From positions 3,906,001 to 3,970,000 of the forward strand of contig NZ_CP188257.1 of NCBI RefSeq assembly GCF_049994355.1: 64,000 nucleotides of DNA, in the 5' to 3' direction. The position numbers and the translations under genes were made by a program. This DNA comes from Angustibacter sp049994355 (GTDB taxonomy: Bacteria; Actinomycetota; Actinomycetes; Actinomycetales; Angustibacteraceae). Below are positions 8,756 to 18,156 of the stretch, one piece after another. How positions within the stretch are numbered: the stretch's first letter is position 1; every line of letters begins with the position of its first letter. The notes under the pieces were generated by a model. The model searched no databases and was not told the DNA's origin. It saw nothing but the letters and a program-made list of their open reading frames with translations.

Positions 8756-9345
8756 CGGCTGCTCGCGGCGTCCGCCGTCCCCGCGACCGGGAACGGGAAC
8801 CAGCCCTGGGCCCGCCAGACCTCGTCCTGGCCGTGCTCGTAGAGGTGGAATCCCTCCACGGTGAAGCGGCATTCGAAGTCGGACAGCTCGCGGGCCGCGC
8901 GGTCCAGCGCGTCGTCCGAGAGGTGGTGAGCCACAGTGACGTGCGGGTGGTAGTAGAACTGGATCTCACGGCCCAGCGGGCCCTGGCGCACGGCCTGCTC
9001 GAGCAGCTCGCAGTCCGCGATGCCCTGCACGAGCGGGACGAAGACCACCGGCGAGACCGGCCGGAAGGTGGACGTCCCGCGCAGGTGGATCTCGAACGAG
9101 CGGGACTTGGCGGCCACCCGGGCCAGGTGTTCGGTGACCACGTCCGCCGGCAGGTCGAGCTCGGTCGGCGGGAGCAGCGTCACGTGCGTCGGGATGGACG
9201 AGGCCAGCGCGTCACCGAACGAGGCGCGGTAGGCGCGCAGCTCCTCGCCGTAGGGAGACGGGATGGAGATGGCCACTCCGATGGTTCGCTGCACCCCGTT
9301 GGTCACCGTCCGATCTTGCCCTAACTTGCGGTCCACGACACTCAT
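8752..9345 (-). CDS. 2'-5' RNA ligase / 2H phosphoesterase family protein
   Basis: About 197 aa with two HxT motifs, THVTLLPP near residue 53 and HPHVTVAHH near residue 134, the paired catalytic histidines of the 2H phosphoesterase superfamily (LigT/ThpR and cyclic phosphodiesterases). Substrate unknown. ATG 9345 lies 8 nt after the trpS stop; an alternative GTG at 9306 would remove a poorly conserved 13-residue leader. It sits between trpS and the YihY gene in a likely operon. Confidence 0.85.
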   Translation of the reverse strand: MSVVDRKLGQDRTVTNGVQRTIGVAISIPSPYGEELRAYRASFGDALASSIPTHVTLLPPTELDLPADVVTEHLARVAAKSRSFEIHLRGTSTFRPVSPVVFVPLVQGIADCELLEQAVRQGPLGREIQFYYHPHVTVAHHLSDDALDRAARELSDFECRFTVEGFHLYEHGQDEVWRAQGWFPFPVAGTADAASSR

Positions 9346-9352
9346 CGGGCGC

Positions 9353-10372
9353 TCACGGCCGCGCCTGCAGGAAGCCGACCCGGTCGTAGACCCGAGCCAG
9401 TGTGCGGGACGCGACCTCGCGGGCCTTGGCCGCGCCGGTGGCCAGCACGTCGTCCAGCGCGTCTGTGTCGTCCAGGTATGCCAGAGCGCGGTCGCGGAAC
9501 GGGCCCAGTTCTGCGGCGGCCAGGTCGGCCAGGTCGCCCTTGAGGTCGCCGTACCCCTTGCCCGAGTAGTCCTTCTCCAGCGACTCGACCGGCCGGCCAG
9601 ACAACGCCGAGTGGATGCTCAGCAGGTTGGACACGCCCGGCTTGTCGGCCACGTCGTAGCGGATCTCGCGCTCGGCGTCGGTCACGGCAGAGCGGATCTT
9701 CTTCGCGGTGACCTTGGGCTCGTCCAGCAGGTCGATCACGCCGGAGAGGCTGGCAGCCGACTTGCTCATCTTGGCGGTCGGCTCCTGCAGGTCGTAGATC
9801 TTCGCCGTCTCCTTGACGATGTAGGGCTCCGGGACGGTGAACGTCTCGCCGAACCTGGTGTTGAACCGGATCGCCAGGTCGCGGGTCAGCTCGAGATGCT
9901 GGCGCTGGTCCTCGCCGACCGGGACGGCGTCCGCGGCGTAGAGCAGGATGTCGGCGGCCATCAGCACCGGGTAGGTGAACAGCCCGACCGTCGTGCGGTC
10001 GGTGCCGGCCTTGCCGGCCTTGTCCTTGAACTGCGTCATCCGGCCCGCCTCGCCGAAACCCGTGATGCAGCCCAGCACCCAGGCCAGCTCGGCGTGCTGC
10101 GGCACGTGGCTCTGCACGAACAGCGTGGAGTGCTGCGGGTCGACGCCGCCGGCCAGGTACTGCGCCGCTGTCCGCCGGGTCCGGTCGCGCAGGGTCCTGG
10201 GGTCGACCTCGACGGTGATCGCGTGCAGGTCGACCACACAGTAGAACGCGTCGTGCGTCTCCTGCAGGGCGACCCACTGGACCAGCGCGCCCAGGTAGTT
10301 GCCCAGGTGCAGGGAGTCGCTGGTCGGCTGCATCCCGGACAGGACGCGCGGACGGGAGTCGGTCACGGACAT
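9353..10372 (-). CDS. trpS: Tryptophanyl-tRNA synthetase
   Basis: Class I aminoacyl-tRNA synthetase charging tRNA-Trp, 339 aa, normal bacterial length. The HIGH-type motif appears as LHLGNYLGAL (about residues 21-30) and KMSKS is intact near residue 200 in PTAKMSKSAAS. GEDQRQHLELTRD is also typical of the family. ATG 10372. Upstream is a 157-bp non-coding gap before the alpha-galactosidase stop that should hold its promoter. First gene of the trpS / RNA-ligase-like / YihY operon. Confidence 0.97.
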   Translation of the reverse strand: MSVTDSRPRVLSGMQPTSDSLHLGNYLGALVQWVALQETHDAFYCVVDLHAITVEVDPRTLRDRTRRTAAQYLAGGVDPQHSTLFVQSHVPQHAELAWVLGCITGFGEAGRMTQFKDKAGKAGTDRTTVGLFTYPVLMAADILLYAADAVPVGEDQRQHLELTRDLAIRFNTRFGETFTVPEPYIVKETAKIYDLQEPTAKMSKSAASLSGVIDLLDEPKVTAKKIRSAVTDAEREIRYDVADKPGVSNLLSIHSALSGRPVESLEKDYSGKGYGDLKGDLADLAAAELGPFRDRALAYLDDTDALDDVLATGAAKAREVASRTLARVYDRVGFLQARP

Positions 10373-10529
10373 GGCCGACAGTCTTTCAGGTCAGCGGCTG
10401 CTCCCGGGCAGCGCTACCCCGCATCCCGGGCGACAAGGAGCAGCCCGGTCAGCCCGTTGGCGTACTCCTGTGACTCTGCGTGCGCCTCGTCTCACGACAT
10501 AAGCGCGGATTGCCCGTTTCGCCAAGAGG

Positions 10530-12722
10530 TCAGGCGACCCGATCGAGCGCGACGAGGTGCAGCACCAGCGCCGCACCTGGGGCGAGCACGGGCATGGTCA
10601 GTCCCACCTCGCCGAGCACCGCGCCGGACAGCCGCAGACCCGCACCCGACGTCATCCAGCCTGGCGCGGCCACCTGCACCACGGCCGGCTCGCCGACGTC
10701 CCGTCGGACCCGGACGTCGTACTGCCGCAACGGGTCCAGCCCGGGCAGGCGGACCCGTCCAGGATGGGCGGACGGCGCGGTGCTGAGCCGCACGTAGGCG
10801 AGAACTGCCGCAGCTCCGTCGTGCGCCACCACACCGTGCAGCAGCGCATCCTCGCCCGGCAGGTCGCCGCGAACCACCCTGCCGCCGTGCAGCAGGCCGC
10901 GCAGCTCGCGGTACGCCGCGATCCAGCCGGAGACCTGCGCCAGCTCCGGCGGCGACAGCGTGGTCAGGTCCCACTCCAGGCCGGCATGCCCGAACAGCGC
11001 TGTCGCGCAACGCATCTGCAGGTCTACGTGACGGTGGGTGGTGTGGGCGACCGGCGGCCCGACGTGCGCGCCGACCAGCTCGGGGGCCAGCACCTGCGTC
11101 GTCCAGCGCTGAATCTGCTGGCGCTCCAGCGCGTCGTTGCAGTCGGAGGCCCAGACCCGGTCCGTGTGCGCGAGGATGCCCAGGTCCACCCGGGCCCCGC
11201 CGGAGGAGCAGGACTCGACCTCCAGGCGCGGGTGGCGCGTCCGCAGCGCGTCCAGCAGCGCGTACAGCCGAAGCGTCTGCGCGTGCACCACCGGGCCGTG
11301 GCCTGGCTGCGCGCCACCGGCCGACCCCGCGGCGTGCAGGTCGCGGTTGTGGTCCCACTTGAGGTAGTCGATCCGGTACTCGCCGACCAGGTCGTCCAGC
11401 CGCTCGAGCAGGTACGCCCAGGCCAGCGGGTTCGTCAGGTCGAGCACCTGCTGGTTGCGCCAGCTCGGCGGCACCTGCCCGCCGTTCGGGCTGAGCACCC
11501 AGTCCGGGTGCGCCCGGACCAGGTCGGAGTCGAGGTTGACCATCTCCGGCTCCACCCACAGGCCGACCTGCATGCCGAGGCCGCGCACGTGGTCCACCAG
11601 GGGATGCAGTCCCTGTGGCCAGACGTCGGAGTCGACGTACCAGTCCCCCAGCCCGGCGGTGTCATCGCGCCGCCCGCGGAACCAGCCGTCGTCCAGCACG
11701 AAGCGCTCGACGCCGATCGAGGCCGCCACGTCCGCCAGCGCGGTGAGCCGAGCGAGGTCGTGGTCGAAGTAGACCGCCTCCCAGGTGTTCAGCACGACCG
11801 GGCGAGGTGAGCGCGGGTGGCCGGGCCGGGCCCGCTGCCAGGCGTGCCAGCGGGCGGCGACGCCGTCCAGGCCGTCCGCCGACCAGGCGAACAGCGCGGT
11901 CGGCGACCGGTAGGACTCGCCGGGCTCGAGCCGGACCTCGCCGGCGCGCAGCAGCTCCGCCGCGACCAGGGTCGAGGCGTGCGGGCCGGCACCCTCCGGC
12001 AGCCGCTCGACGAGGTACTCACTGTCCCCGCTCCAGGCCAGGTGGACGGCCCACACCTCGCCCCGCCCGAACCCGAAGCCCTCGCTGCCGGCGGCCATCA
12101 ACAGCGGTCCCTCGTGCCCGGTCCGTCCTCGGCGCGACGCGCGGGACCAGGTACCGAACCGGATGTCCTGACGCTGCGGGCTGCCCTCCCGGCACCACCG
12201 GCCGGTGGTGTCCAGCAGCTCGGCGGCCTCGGCCGGCAGCGGCAGCACCGGGCGGACGGCGGCGACGTCGTACCTACCGTCGCCGGTGTTCGTGACCGCG
12301 GCGTCGGCGGCCAGCACACCGTCCGGGGTCAGGGTGAGGGTGACCTGGACGTCGATCCCGCAGCTGGGGTCGCCGGCCCAGGCGGTGACCGTCCCGCCCT
12401 GACCGGGAGCGGCGACGTCGACCTGCACCGGACGGGACAACCGCAGCACCGGATGGGCCTGCCGGCCGTCCCGGTGGCCGGCGACGCCCGGCGTCCCGGA
12501 CCAGCCGTCGGACTCGACGGGCAGCACGGTGAAGGTCATCGGCTCGTCGAGGGCGCTGCGCGGCACAGCGGACGTCAGCGCCGCTAGCAGGCCGGCAGCA
12601 GCGGTTCCTTCGAGGGGGCCCAGATCCGCACCCCAGTGCAGGACGCGAGGCAGTGCTGGGCCGTCGACGTCCAGCAGGACGCACGTGCCGGCCGCGCGCA
12701 GCAGCACCAGCTGGATCGTCAT
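10530..12722 (-). CDS. Alpha-galactosidase, GH36
   Basis: Releases terminal alpha-galactose from melibiose/raffinose-type sugars. 730 aa, the usual size for GH36: N-terminal beta-sandwich, TIM barrel from about residue 310 (VLNTWEAVYFDHD), C-terminal beta domain. The nucleophile Asp is in YLKWDHNRD (about 455) and the acid/base Asp in WASDCND (about 525). CSSGGARVDLGILAHTDRVW is a family hallmark. No signal peptide, so hydrolysis is cytoplasmic after uptake. The start overlaps the permease stop by 4 nt (ATGA), placing it last in the ABC-transporter operon. Confidence 0.94.
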   Translation of the reverse strand: MTIQLVLLRAAGTCVLLDVDGPALPRVLHWGADLGPLEGTAAAGLLAALTSAVPRSALDEPMTFTVLPVESDGWSGTPGVAGHRDGRQAHPVLRLSRPVQVDVAAPGQGGTVTAWAGDPSCGIDVQVTLTLTPDGVLAADAAVTNTGDGRYDVAAVRPVLPLPAEAAELLDTTGRWCREGSPQRQDIRFGTWSRASRRGRTGHEGPLLMAAGSEGFGFGRGEVWAVHLAWSGDSEYLVERLPEGAGPHASTLVAAELLRAGEVRLEPGESYRSPTALFAWSADGLDGVAARWHAWQRARPGHPRSPRPVVLNTWEAVYFDHDLARLTALADVAASIGVERFVLDDGWFRGRRDDTAGLGDWYVDSDVWPQGLHPLVDHVRGLGMQVGLWVEPEMVNLDSDLVRAHPDWVLSPNGGQVPPSWRNQQVLDLTNPLAWAYLLERLDDLVGEYRIDYLKWDHNRDLHAAGSAGGAQPGHGPVVHAQTLRLYALLDALRTRHPRLEVESCSSGGARVDLGILAHTDRVWASDCNDALERQQIQRWTTQVLAPELVGAHVGPPVAHTTHRHVDLQMRCATALFGHAGLEWDLTTLSPPELAQVSGWIAAYRELRGLLHGGRVVRGDLPGEDALLHGVVAHDGAAAVLAYVRLSTAPSAHPGRVRLPGLDPLRQYDVRVRRDVGEPAVVQVAAPGWMTSGAGLRLSGAVLGEVGLTMPVLAPGAALVLHLVALDRVA

Positions 12723-13645
12723 CCCTTGTTGGCGCCGAGCGTCAGGCCCGAGACGAACTGCTTCTGCAGGATGACGAACACCACGATCGTCGGGATGGCG
12801 ACCATCACCGAACCTGCTGAGAGCAGGTTGTAGTCGGTGAAGAACTGGCCACGCAGGTTCTGCAGCGACGAAGTGATCGGGAACTTGTCACCTTGGCTCA
12901 TGAAGGCGATCGCCCAGAAGAAGTCGTTGTAGATCCAGGTGACCAGCAGCGTCGCCAGCGCGGCCAGCGGGGGGCGGCACAGCGGCATGATGACCTGCCA
13001 GAACTGGCGCAGGACGCCGGCGCCGTCCACCAGGGCGGCCTCGGTCAGCTCACCGGGCAACGTCTTCATGTAGTTGCTCAGCACGAACGTGCAGAAGCCG
13101 GTCTGGAACGCGATGTGGGTGATGATCACCGACCAGTAGCTGTTGTAGAGCGTCCCGGAGTCGCTGAGCCAGAAGGGCACCTGCACGTCGTTGTAAAGCC
13201 GGAAGAGCGGCACCAGCATCGCCTGCTGCGGCAGCAGGTTTCCGGCGGTGAACACGATCAACAGCGGCAGGTTGAACCAGAAGCTGAATCGGGACAGTAC
13301 GAAGGCCGCGCACGACGCCAGCAGCAGCGTCATCACCAGGGCGGGCACGGTGATGATCACCGAGTTCAGGAAGTGTCGGCCGAAGTCGCCCTGCTGCCAG
13401 GCATGCACGTAGTTGTCCAGCGTGTAGCCGCCCAGCGAGACGTAGCCGTGCGTCGACGTGTAGTCGTAGTCCCGGAACGAGTTCAGCAACGCCCAGGCGA
13501 TGGGGAACAGCCAGAGCAGTCCCATCGCCGTCAGGAACCCGTAGATCAACAGGTGCCGAGGCTTGCGCGGTGTGGAGGGTGAGCCCGTGGACTGCTTGGG
13601 CGCGCGGGAGCCCGTGGCCCGGGTGGCTCCGGTCGCGGCGGTCAT
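12719..13645 (-). CDS. Sugar ABC transporter permease (MalG type)
   Basis: Second permease of a carbohydrate ABC importer, 308 aa, six predicted helices after a Ser/Thr/Pro/Arg-rich cytoplasmic leader. The EAA loop that docks the ATPase is ELTEAALVDGAGVLRQFWQV, followed by IMPLCRPPLAALATLLVTW. ATG 13645 overlaps the upstream permease stop (ATGA), and its own stop overlaps the alpha-galactosidase start. No ATPase gene is present, as is common in actinobacterial sugar importers that share an MsiK-type ATPase. Confidence 0.94.
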   Translation of the reverse strand: MTAATGATRATGSRAPKQSTGSPSTPRKPRHLLIYGFLTAMGLLWLFPIAWALLNSFRDYDYTSTHGYVSLGGYTLDNYVHAWQQGDFGRHFLNSVIITVPALVMTLLLASCAAFVLSRFSFWFNLPLLIVFTAGNLLPQQAMLVPLFRLYNDVQVPFWLSDSGTLYNSYWSVIITHIAFQTGFCTFVLSNYMKTLPGELTEAALVDGAGVLRQFWQVIMPLCRPPLAALATLLVTWIYNDFFWAIAFMSQGDKFPITSSLQNLRGQFFTDYNLLSAGSVMVAIPTIVVFVILQKQFVSGLTLGANKG

Positions 13646-14580
13646 CGCTTCTCCTCCCGCATGATCGCGATCATGTAGAACACGATGAACACCACGGAGA
13701 TCACTAGCATGATCGTGGCCAGCGCGGACCCGAAGGGGATCCGTTGCCCCTCGCCGACGATGTTGCTGAACACCAGGGCACCGATCAGCTCCAGCCCGTT
13801 GCGGCCCTTGTTGATCACCCAGACCAGGTCGAACGCTCGGAGCGACTCGATCACCGTGACCACCAGGACGATGATGTTGATCGGCCGCATCACCGGGAAG
13901 ACCACACTGAAGAACGTGCGCGTCTGGGAGGCGCCGTCCATGGCCGCAGCCTCGCGCAGCGAGGGGTCCACCGCCTTCAGACCCGCCAGGTAGAGCAGCA
14001 TGATGTAGCCGGTGTGCCGCCAGCTCGACGCGACCAGGACGGCCCACAGGTTAACGCGCGCGTCGCCGTACCAGTCGATCGCGCGGTCCCCGTGCAGTCC
14101 CAGGACGGCGTTCAGCAGCCCCTGGTCGCGGGAGTAGATGAGTTGCCAGATGAAGCCCACCAACGCCAGCGACAGCACGACGGGCAGGAAGAACGCACTC
14201 TGGTAGAGGCGGGTGAACCGCAGCTCACGGTCCAGCAGCACGGCGATGAACATGCCCAGGATCGTCGGGATGGCGAACGTCACGAACAGCCAGATCAGGT
14301 TGTGCTGCAATGCCGGCCAGAACGGCGGGTAGTTGGTCGCGACCTGTCGGAAGTTGTCCAGCCCGACGAACTTCGCGTCGCCCAACGGCTCGAAGCCGTC
14401 CCAGTTGGTCGCGGACAGTGCCACGGTTCCCAGGGCCGGCAGCCACACCAGCCCGACGACCACCAGTGCGGGAACCCCCAGCAGCACGGTCAGCCAGATC
14501 CGGTCCGAGCGGGTCAGTCGAGTTGACCGCTTCCGGGGCTTGCGTACACGAGGGGGTTTTGCCGCGCTGGTGGTCGTCAT
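13642..14580 (-). CDS. Sugar ABC transporter permease (MalF type)
   Basis: First permease of the importer, 312 aa. A basic leader of about 25 residues is followed by six predicted helices. The EAA-type motif is SLREAAAMDGASQTRTFFSV followed by VFPVMRPINIIVLVVTV. ATG 14580 lies 18 nt downstream of the binding-protein stop. Co-transcription with binding protein, partner permease and GH36 enzyme points to an alpha-galactoside or mixed galactoside substrate; substrate specificity itself is inferred only from context. Confidence 0.94.
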   Translation of the reverse strand: MTTTSAAKPPRVRKPRKRSTRLTRSDRIWLTVLLGVPALVVVGLVWLPALGTVALSATNWDGFEPLGDAKFVGLDNFRQVATNYPPFWPALQHNLIWLFVTFAIPTILGMFIAVLLDRELRFTRLYQSAFFLPVVLSLALVGFIWQLIYSRDQGLLNAVLGLHGDRAIDWYGDARVNLWAVLVASSWRHTGYIMLLYLAGLKAVDPSLREAAAMDGASQTRTFFSVVFPVMRPINIIVLVVTVIESLRAFDLVWVINKGRNGLELIGALVFSNIVGEGQRIPFGSALATIMLVISVVFIVFYMIAIMREEKR

Positions 14581-14598
14581 GGGTCCGATGATCCTCGG

Positions 14599-15951
14599 TC
14601 AGCCGTCGGTAGCGAAGATGGACTGCTTCTGCTTCTCGATGCTGTTCACCAGACCGTCGATGTCCTTCGGGTTCTTGATGAAGGTCTGGATCGCCGGGAT
14701 CATCACGTTGCTGGCGAAGTCCGGACGGGTGTCGCGATCGAGGAACTGCGAGATGTTCTTCGCGTTGCCCACGAACTCCACGGCCTTCTTCTGTAGGGCC
14801 GAGTACGCGCTGGTGTCGGCGCCGCTGTTGACCGCGATGACCGTCGGGTCGGCGGCGACCGAGACGCCCTCCGCCTCGGGTGTGCCAAGGTATTTCAGGA
14901 ACGCCTTCGCACCGGCCTCGTTCTTGGGGCGCTTGGACATCATGAAGCCGTCGATCGGTGCCTCGATGGCGTCCGCGCCGATGGCCGGGTCGATCTCCGG
15001 GAACGGGAAGAAGTCCAGGTCGTCCTGTTCGGCACCCTTGGGGAACTGCTGCCCGACGAACATGCCCAGCACGTACATGCCGGACTTCTTCTGCTGCAGC
15101 GACTGCGCTGCCTCCTGCCAGGTGCGACCGAGCGAGGCGTCCTGGTGGTAGGGCAGCAGGCCCGCCCAGGTGTCGAACACCTTCTTGACCTCGGGGCCGT
15201 TCCAGGGCTTCTTGCCGGCCATCAGGTCGACGTGGAACTGGAAGCCGTTGATCCGCATGTTCAGCTGGTCGAAGGTGCCCATCGCGGGCCAGCCGTCCTT
15301 GTCGCCGAACGCGATCGGGGACAGGCCGTCCTTCTGCATCTGCTTGGACAGCGCGGTGAGGTCGTCGAGGGTCTTCGGGATCTGGTAGCCCTTGTCCGCA
15401 AACACGCTCTTGCGGTAGAAGATCGCCCACGGGTAGTTGGTGAACGGCACGAAGTACTGCTTGCCGTCGTCGCCGGTGGACGCGGTCTTGAGGGCGTCCG
15501 AGAAGCCCTTCATCTCCGGCCAGATGTCGCTGATGTCGCCAGCCAGCCCCTTGGCCGCGAAGAAGCGCATCCGGAAGCCGGAGAACCAGGTGAACACGTC
15601 GTCCGGGCTGCCCTGCAGGTAGCTGGTGATCTGCTCCTGGAAGGTGTTGTGGTCGACGGTGTTGGTCTTGACGGTCAGCTTCGGGTTTGCCGTGTGGAAC
15701 TGGTCCGTGACCTTGGCGTAAGCAGCCTTCGGAACCGCGTCGGACTGGTTCGAACCGAAGGTCACGGTGCCGGTGGCGGACTTGGTGTCCGTGGCAGAGT
15801 CGCCGCTGTCGCCGCCACAGGCGGCCAGCGATCCGGCGGCCGCGACGCCGAGCGCGCCGCGGAAGAGGGCCCTGCGACCGAACTGCGTGCCGGCCACCGA
15901 CGGCGGCAGGAGCGACGCGAGGTACTCGGCTTGGGACTGGGGGCGGGACAT
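14599..15951 (-). CDS. Extracellular sugar-binding lipoprotein of ABC importer
   Basis: Family 1 solute-binding protein, 450 aa. A long N-region ends in a twin-Arg-like segment GRRALFRGALGVAAAGSLAAC whose LAAC is a lipobox (acyl Cys at about residue 44), so it is probably exported by Tat or Sec and lipid-anchored outside the membrane. The mature part has the usual features, for example DVFTWFSGFRMRFFAAKG and DGFMMSKRPKNEAGAKAFLK. AAAGGAG precedes ATG 15951. First gene of the leftward arm of the galactoside island. Confidence 0.93.
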   Translation of the reverse strand: MSRPQSQAEYLASLLPPSVAGTQFGRRALFRGALGVAAAGSLAACGGDSGDSATDTKSATGTVTFGSNQSDAVPKAAYAKVTDQFHTANPKLTVKTNTVDHNTFQEQITSYLQGSPDDVFTWFSGFRMRFFAAKGLAGDISDIWPEMKGFSDALKTASTGDDGKQYFVPFTNYPWAIFYRKSVFADKGYQIPKTLDDLTALSKQMQKDGLSPIAFGDKDGWPAMGTFDQLNMRINGFQFHVDLMAGKKPWNGPEVKKVFDTWAGLLPYHQDASLGRTWQEAAQSLQQKKSGMYVLGMFVGQQFPKGAEQDDLDFFPFPEIDPAIGADAIEAPIDGFMMSKRPKNEAGAKAFLKYLGTPEAEGVSVAADPTVIAVNSGADTSAYSALQKKAVEFVGNAKNISQFLDRDTRPDFASNVMIPAIQTFIKNPKDIDGLVNSIEKQKQSIFATDG

Positions 15952-16164
15952 CGCGTCTCCTTTGACGAAACTTCAGCCGACACGGTCAATCATGATCAGA
16001 CAAATTCGATCACGTTGATGGCGCTTACCATCGTCACCAACCCGTCTGTTGTCAAGAGTTCGCCCAAAGTTGGCGCGGCGGCGTGTCTCTCGTGGCCGCT
16101 GTGTTCGACTCGGGCCTGTTGGTTATTGTTGACTTATCGAGCTGTTCGGTCCAAGGTCTCTCAC
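15952..16164 (+). promoter_or_regulatory. Divergent promoter/operator region of the galactoside island
   Basis: 213-bp AT-richer gap between two divergent catabolic arms. Leftward: TTGACA (16055-16050 on the minus strand), 17-nt spacer, then GATGGT (16032-16027) fits a sigma-70-type promoter for the ABC operon. Rightward: TTGACT (16129-16134), 17-nt spacer, CAAGGT (16152-16157) would start transcription at about the ATG of the GH42 gene. Between the leftward -10 and the ABC start lies ATCATGAT (15989-15996) in a run of GATCA-containing sequence (15985-16020), a candidate operator for the DeoR regulator encoded at 18156. All assignments are by eye. Confidence 0.5.
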
Positions 16165-18156
16165 ATGCGGAGCTGGCCGACGAGGTCCCTGGCCCTGGGG
16201 GGCGACTACAACCCCGAGCAGTGGCCCGAGCACGTGTGGGCGCAGGACGGGCAGCTGATGCGCGAGGCCGGCGTCACCTTCGCCACCGTCGGCGTGTTCT
16301 CCTGGTCGCTGCTCGAGCCCGAGCCTGGCCGGTTCGACACCGGCTGGCTGGACCGGGTGCTGGATCTGCTGCAGGGCAACGACATCGCCGTCGACCTGGC
16401 GACCGCCACCGCGTCCCCACCACCGTGGATGTATCACCAGGACGGCGACCTGCTGCCTGAGCGGGCCGACGGCACGAGGCTGTGGCCCGGCGGTCGCCAG
16501 CACTACTGCCCGAGCAACCCGACCTACCGCGAGCGCGCCGTCCAGCTGGTCGAGCACCTGGCGACCCGGTACCACGACCACCCTGCGGTGGCCATGTGGC
16601 ACGTAGGCAACGAGTACGCCTGCCACAACACCCCCTGCTTCTGCGATCGGTGCGGTGTGCGGTTCCGGGCCTGGCTGGAGCGCCGGTACGGCGACGTCGC
16701 CGCGATGAACGAGGCCTGGGGCACAGCTTTCTGGAGCCAGCGCTACACCTCGTTCGACCAGGTGCTGCCGCCGCGCACCGCGCCTACCGCGGTCAACCCC
16801 ACCCAGGCACTGGACTTCCGCCGGTTCAGCTCGGACAACGTGCTCGAGCTGTTCGTCGCCGAGCGTGACGTGCTGCACCGACTCTCCCCCGGCGTCCCGG
16901 TCACCACGAACTTCATGACCCTCAACCACTTCCGGCACCTGGACTACTTCACCTGGGGGCCCGCGCAGGACGTCGTGAGCACCGACCACTACCTGGTCGC
17001 CGCCGAACCCGACCAGGAGGCCGAGCTCGCGTTCAGCGGCGACCTGACCCGCGGCATCGCCGGCGGCGAGCCGTGGATGCTGATGGAGCACTCCACCAGC
17101 GCGGTGAACTGGCAGCCGGTCAACCAGGCCAAGGCGCCGGGGCAGCTGCTGCGCAACAGCCTCGCGCACGTCGCGCACGGCGCGGACACCCTCGGCTTCT
17201 TCCAGTGGCGGGCCGCCAAGGCGGGCGCCGAGAAGTTCCACTCGGCCTTCGTCCCGCACGCCGGCACCGACACCCGGCTGTGGCGCGAGGTAGTCCAGCT
17301 CGGCCAGGTCTGCGAGCGGCTGGCCGAGGTCGTCGGCAGCACCGTCCAGGCCGAGGTCGCGCTGCTGTGGGACTACGCCGCGGGCTGGGCCTGCGACCAG
17401 GACTCGCACCCCAGCTCGCTGCTCCGCTACGGCGACGACGCGCACGCCATCCACCGCCAGCTGCTGCTCGGCGGCATCGCGGTCGACGTCGTGCACCCCG
17501 GCGCGGACCTGTCCGGGTACAAGCTGGTGGTAGTGCCGACGCTGTACTCGTGTGACGACGCGGTGGCGAGCTCGCTGCGCGCGACCGCGGAGCGCGGGGC
17601 CAGCGTGCTCGTCACGTTCTTCTCCGGCATCGTCGACCCCAACCTGCACGTCCGCCTGGGCGGCTACCCCGGAGCGTTCCGCGACCTGCTCGGCGTGTGC
17701 ACCGAGGAGTTCGCCCCGCTGCTGCCTGACCAGGAGGTGCGGCTGGACGGGGGCGGCACGGCCACGGTCTGGACCGAGCACCTGCACCTGCGCGGCGCGC
17801 AGGCGGTGGCCTCCTACCTGGACGGCCCGCTGCCCGGCGTCCCCGCGGTGACCCGCAACGAGGTCGGGGCGGGCGCCGCCTGGTACCTGGCCACCCGGCT
17901 GGACGGCGACGGGCTGGAGGCGCTGGTCGGCCAGCTCGTCGCCGAGGCCGGGGTCAGCCCGGCCGCCGCCGCCCCGCCGGGCGTGGAGCTCGTCCGTCGC
18001 GCCACGACCGATCGCTCGTACCTCTTCGCGATCAACCACACCGGTGGCCCGGTCGCGGTGCAGGTCAGCGGCCACGACCTGGTCGCCGACACCGCCGTGG
18101 ACGGCGAGCTCACCCTCGCACCCGGCGCCGTGGCCGTTGTCCGAGAGCAGCGCTGA
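16165..18156 (+). CDS. Beta-galactosidase, GH42
   Basis: Hydrolyses beta-galactosides (lactose or plant galactans) in the cytoplasm. 663 aa, normal GH42 length: TIM barrel (about 1-390), trimerisation/glutaminase-like domain, small C-terminal beta domain. The N-terminal signature GGDYNPEQWPEHVW is classic. The acid/base Glu is in MWHVGNEYACHN (about E149) and the nucleophile Glu in MLMEHSTSAVNWQ (about E308). A CHNTPCFCDRC cluster forms the family Zn site. No Shine-Dalgarno is visible before ATG 16165, and the candidate promoter places +1 at the ATG, suggesting a leaderless mRNA. The stop overlaps the next start by one base. Confidence 0.94.
   Translation: MRSWPTRSLALGGDYNPEQWPEHVWAQDGQLMREAGVTFATVGVFSWSLLEPEPGRFDTGWLDRVLDLLQGNDIAVDLATATASPPPWMYHQDGDLLPERADGTRLWPGGRQHYCPSNPTYRERAVQLVEHLATRYHDHPAVAMWHVGNEYACHNTPCFCDRCGVRFRAWLERRYGDVAAMNEAWGTAFWSQRYTSFDQVLPPRTAPTAVNPTQALDFRRFSSDNVLELFVAERDVLHRLSPGVPVTTNFMTLNHFRHLDYFTWGPAQDVVSTDHYLVAAEPDQEAELAFSGDLTRGIAGGEPWMLMEHSTSAVNWQPVNQAKAPGQLLRNSLAHVAHGADTLGFFQWRAAKAGAEKFHSAFVPHAGTDTRLWREVVQLGQVCERLAEVVGSTVQAEVALLWDYAAGWACDQDSHPSSLLRYGDDAHAIHRQLLLGGIAVDVVHPGADLSGYKLVVVPTLYSCDDAVASSLRATAERGASVLVTFFSGIVDPNLHVRLGGYPGAFRDLLGVCTEEFAPLLPDQEVRLDGGGTATVWTEHLHLRGAQAVASYLDGPLPGVPAVTRNEVGAGAAWYLATRLDGDGLEALVGQLVAEAGVSPAAAAPPGVELVRRATTDRSYLFAINHTGGPVAVQVSGHDLVADTAVDGELTLAPGAVAVVREQR

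Noticed and set aside
15735..15760. tRNA T-arm-like GGTTCGAACC
   Set aside because: It lies inside the sugar-binding lipoprotein gene with no tRNA arms around it.
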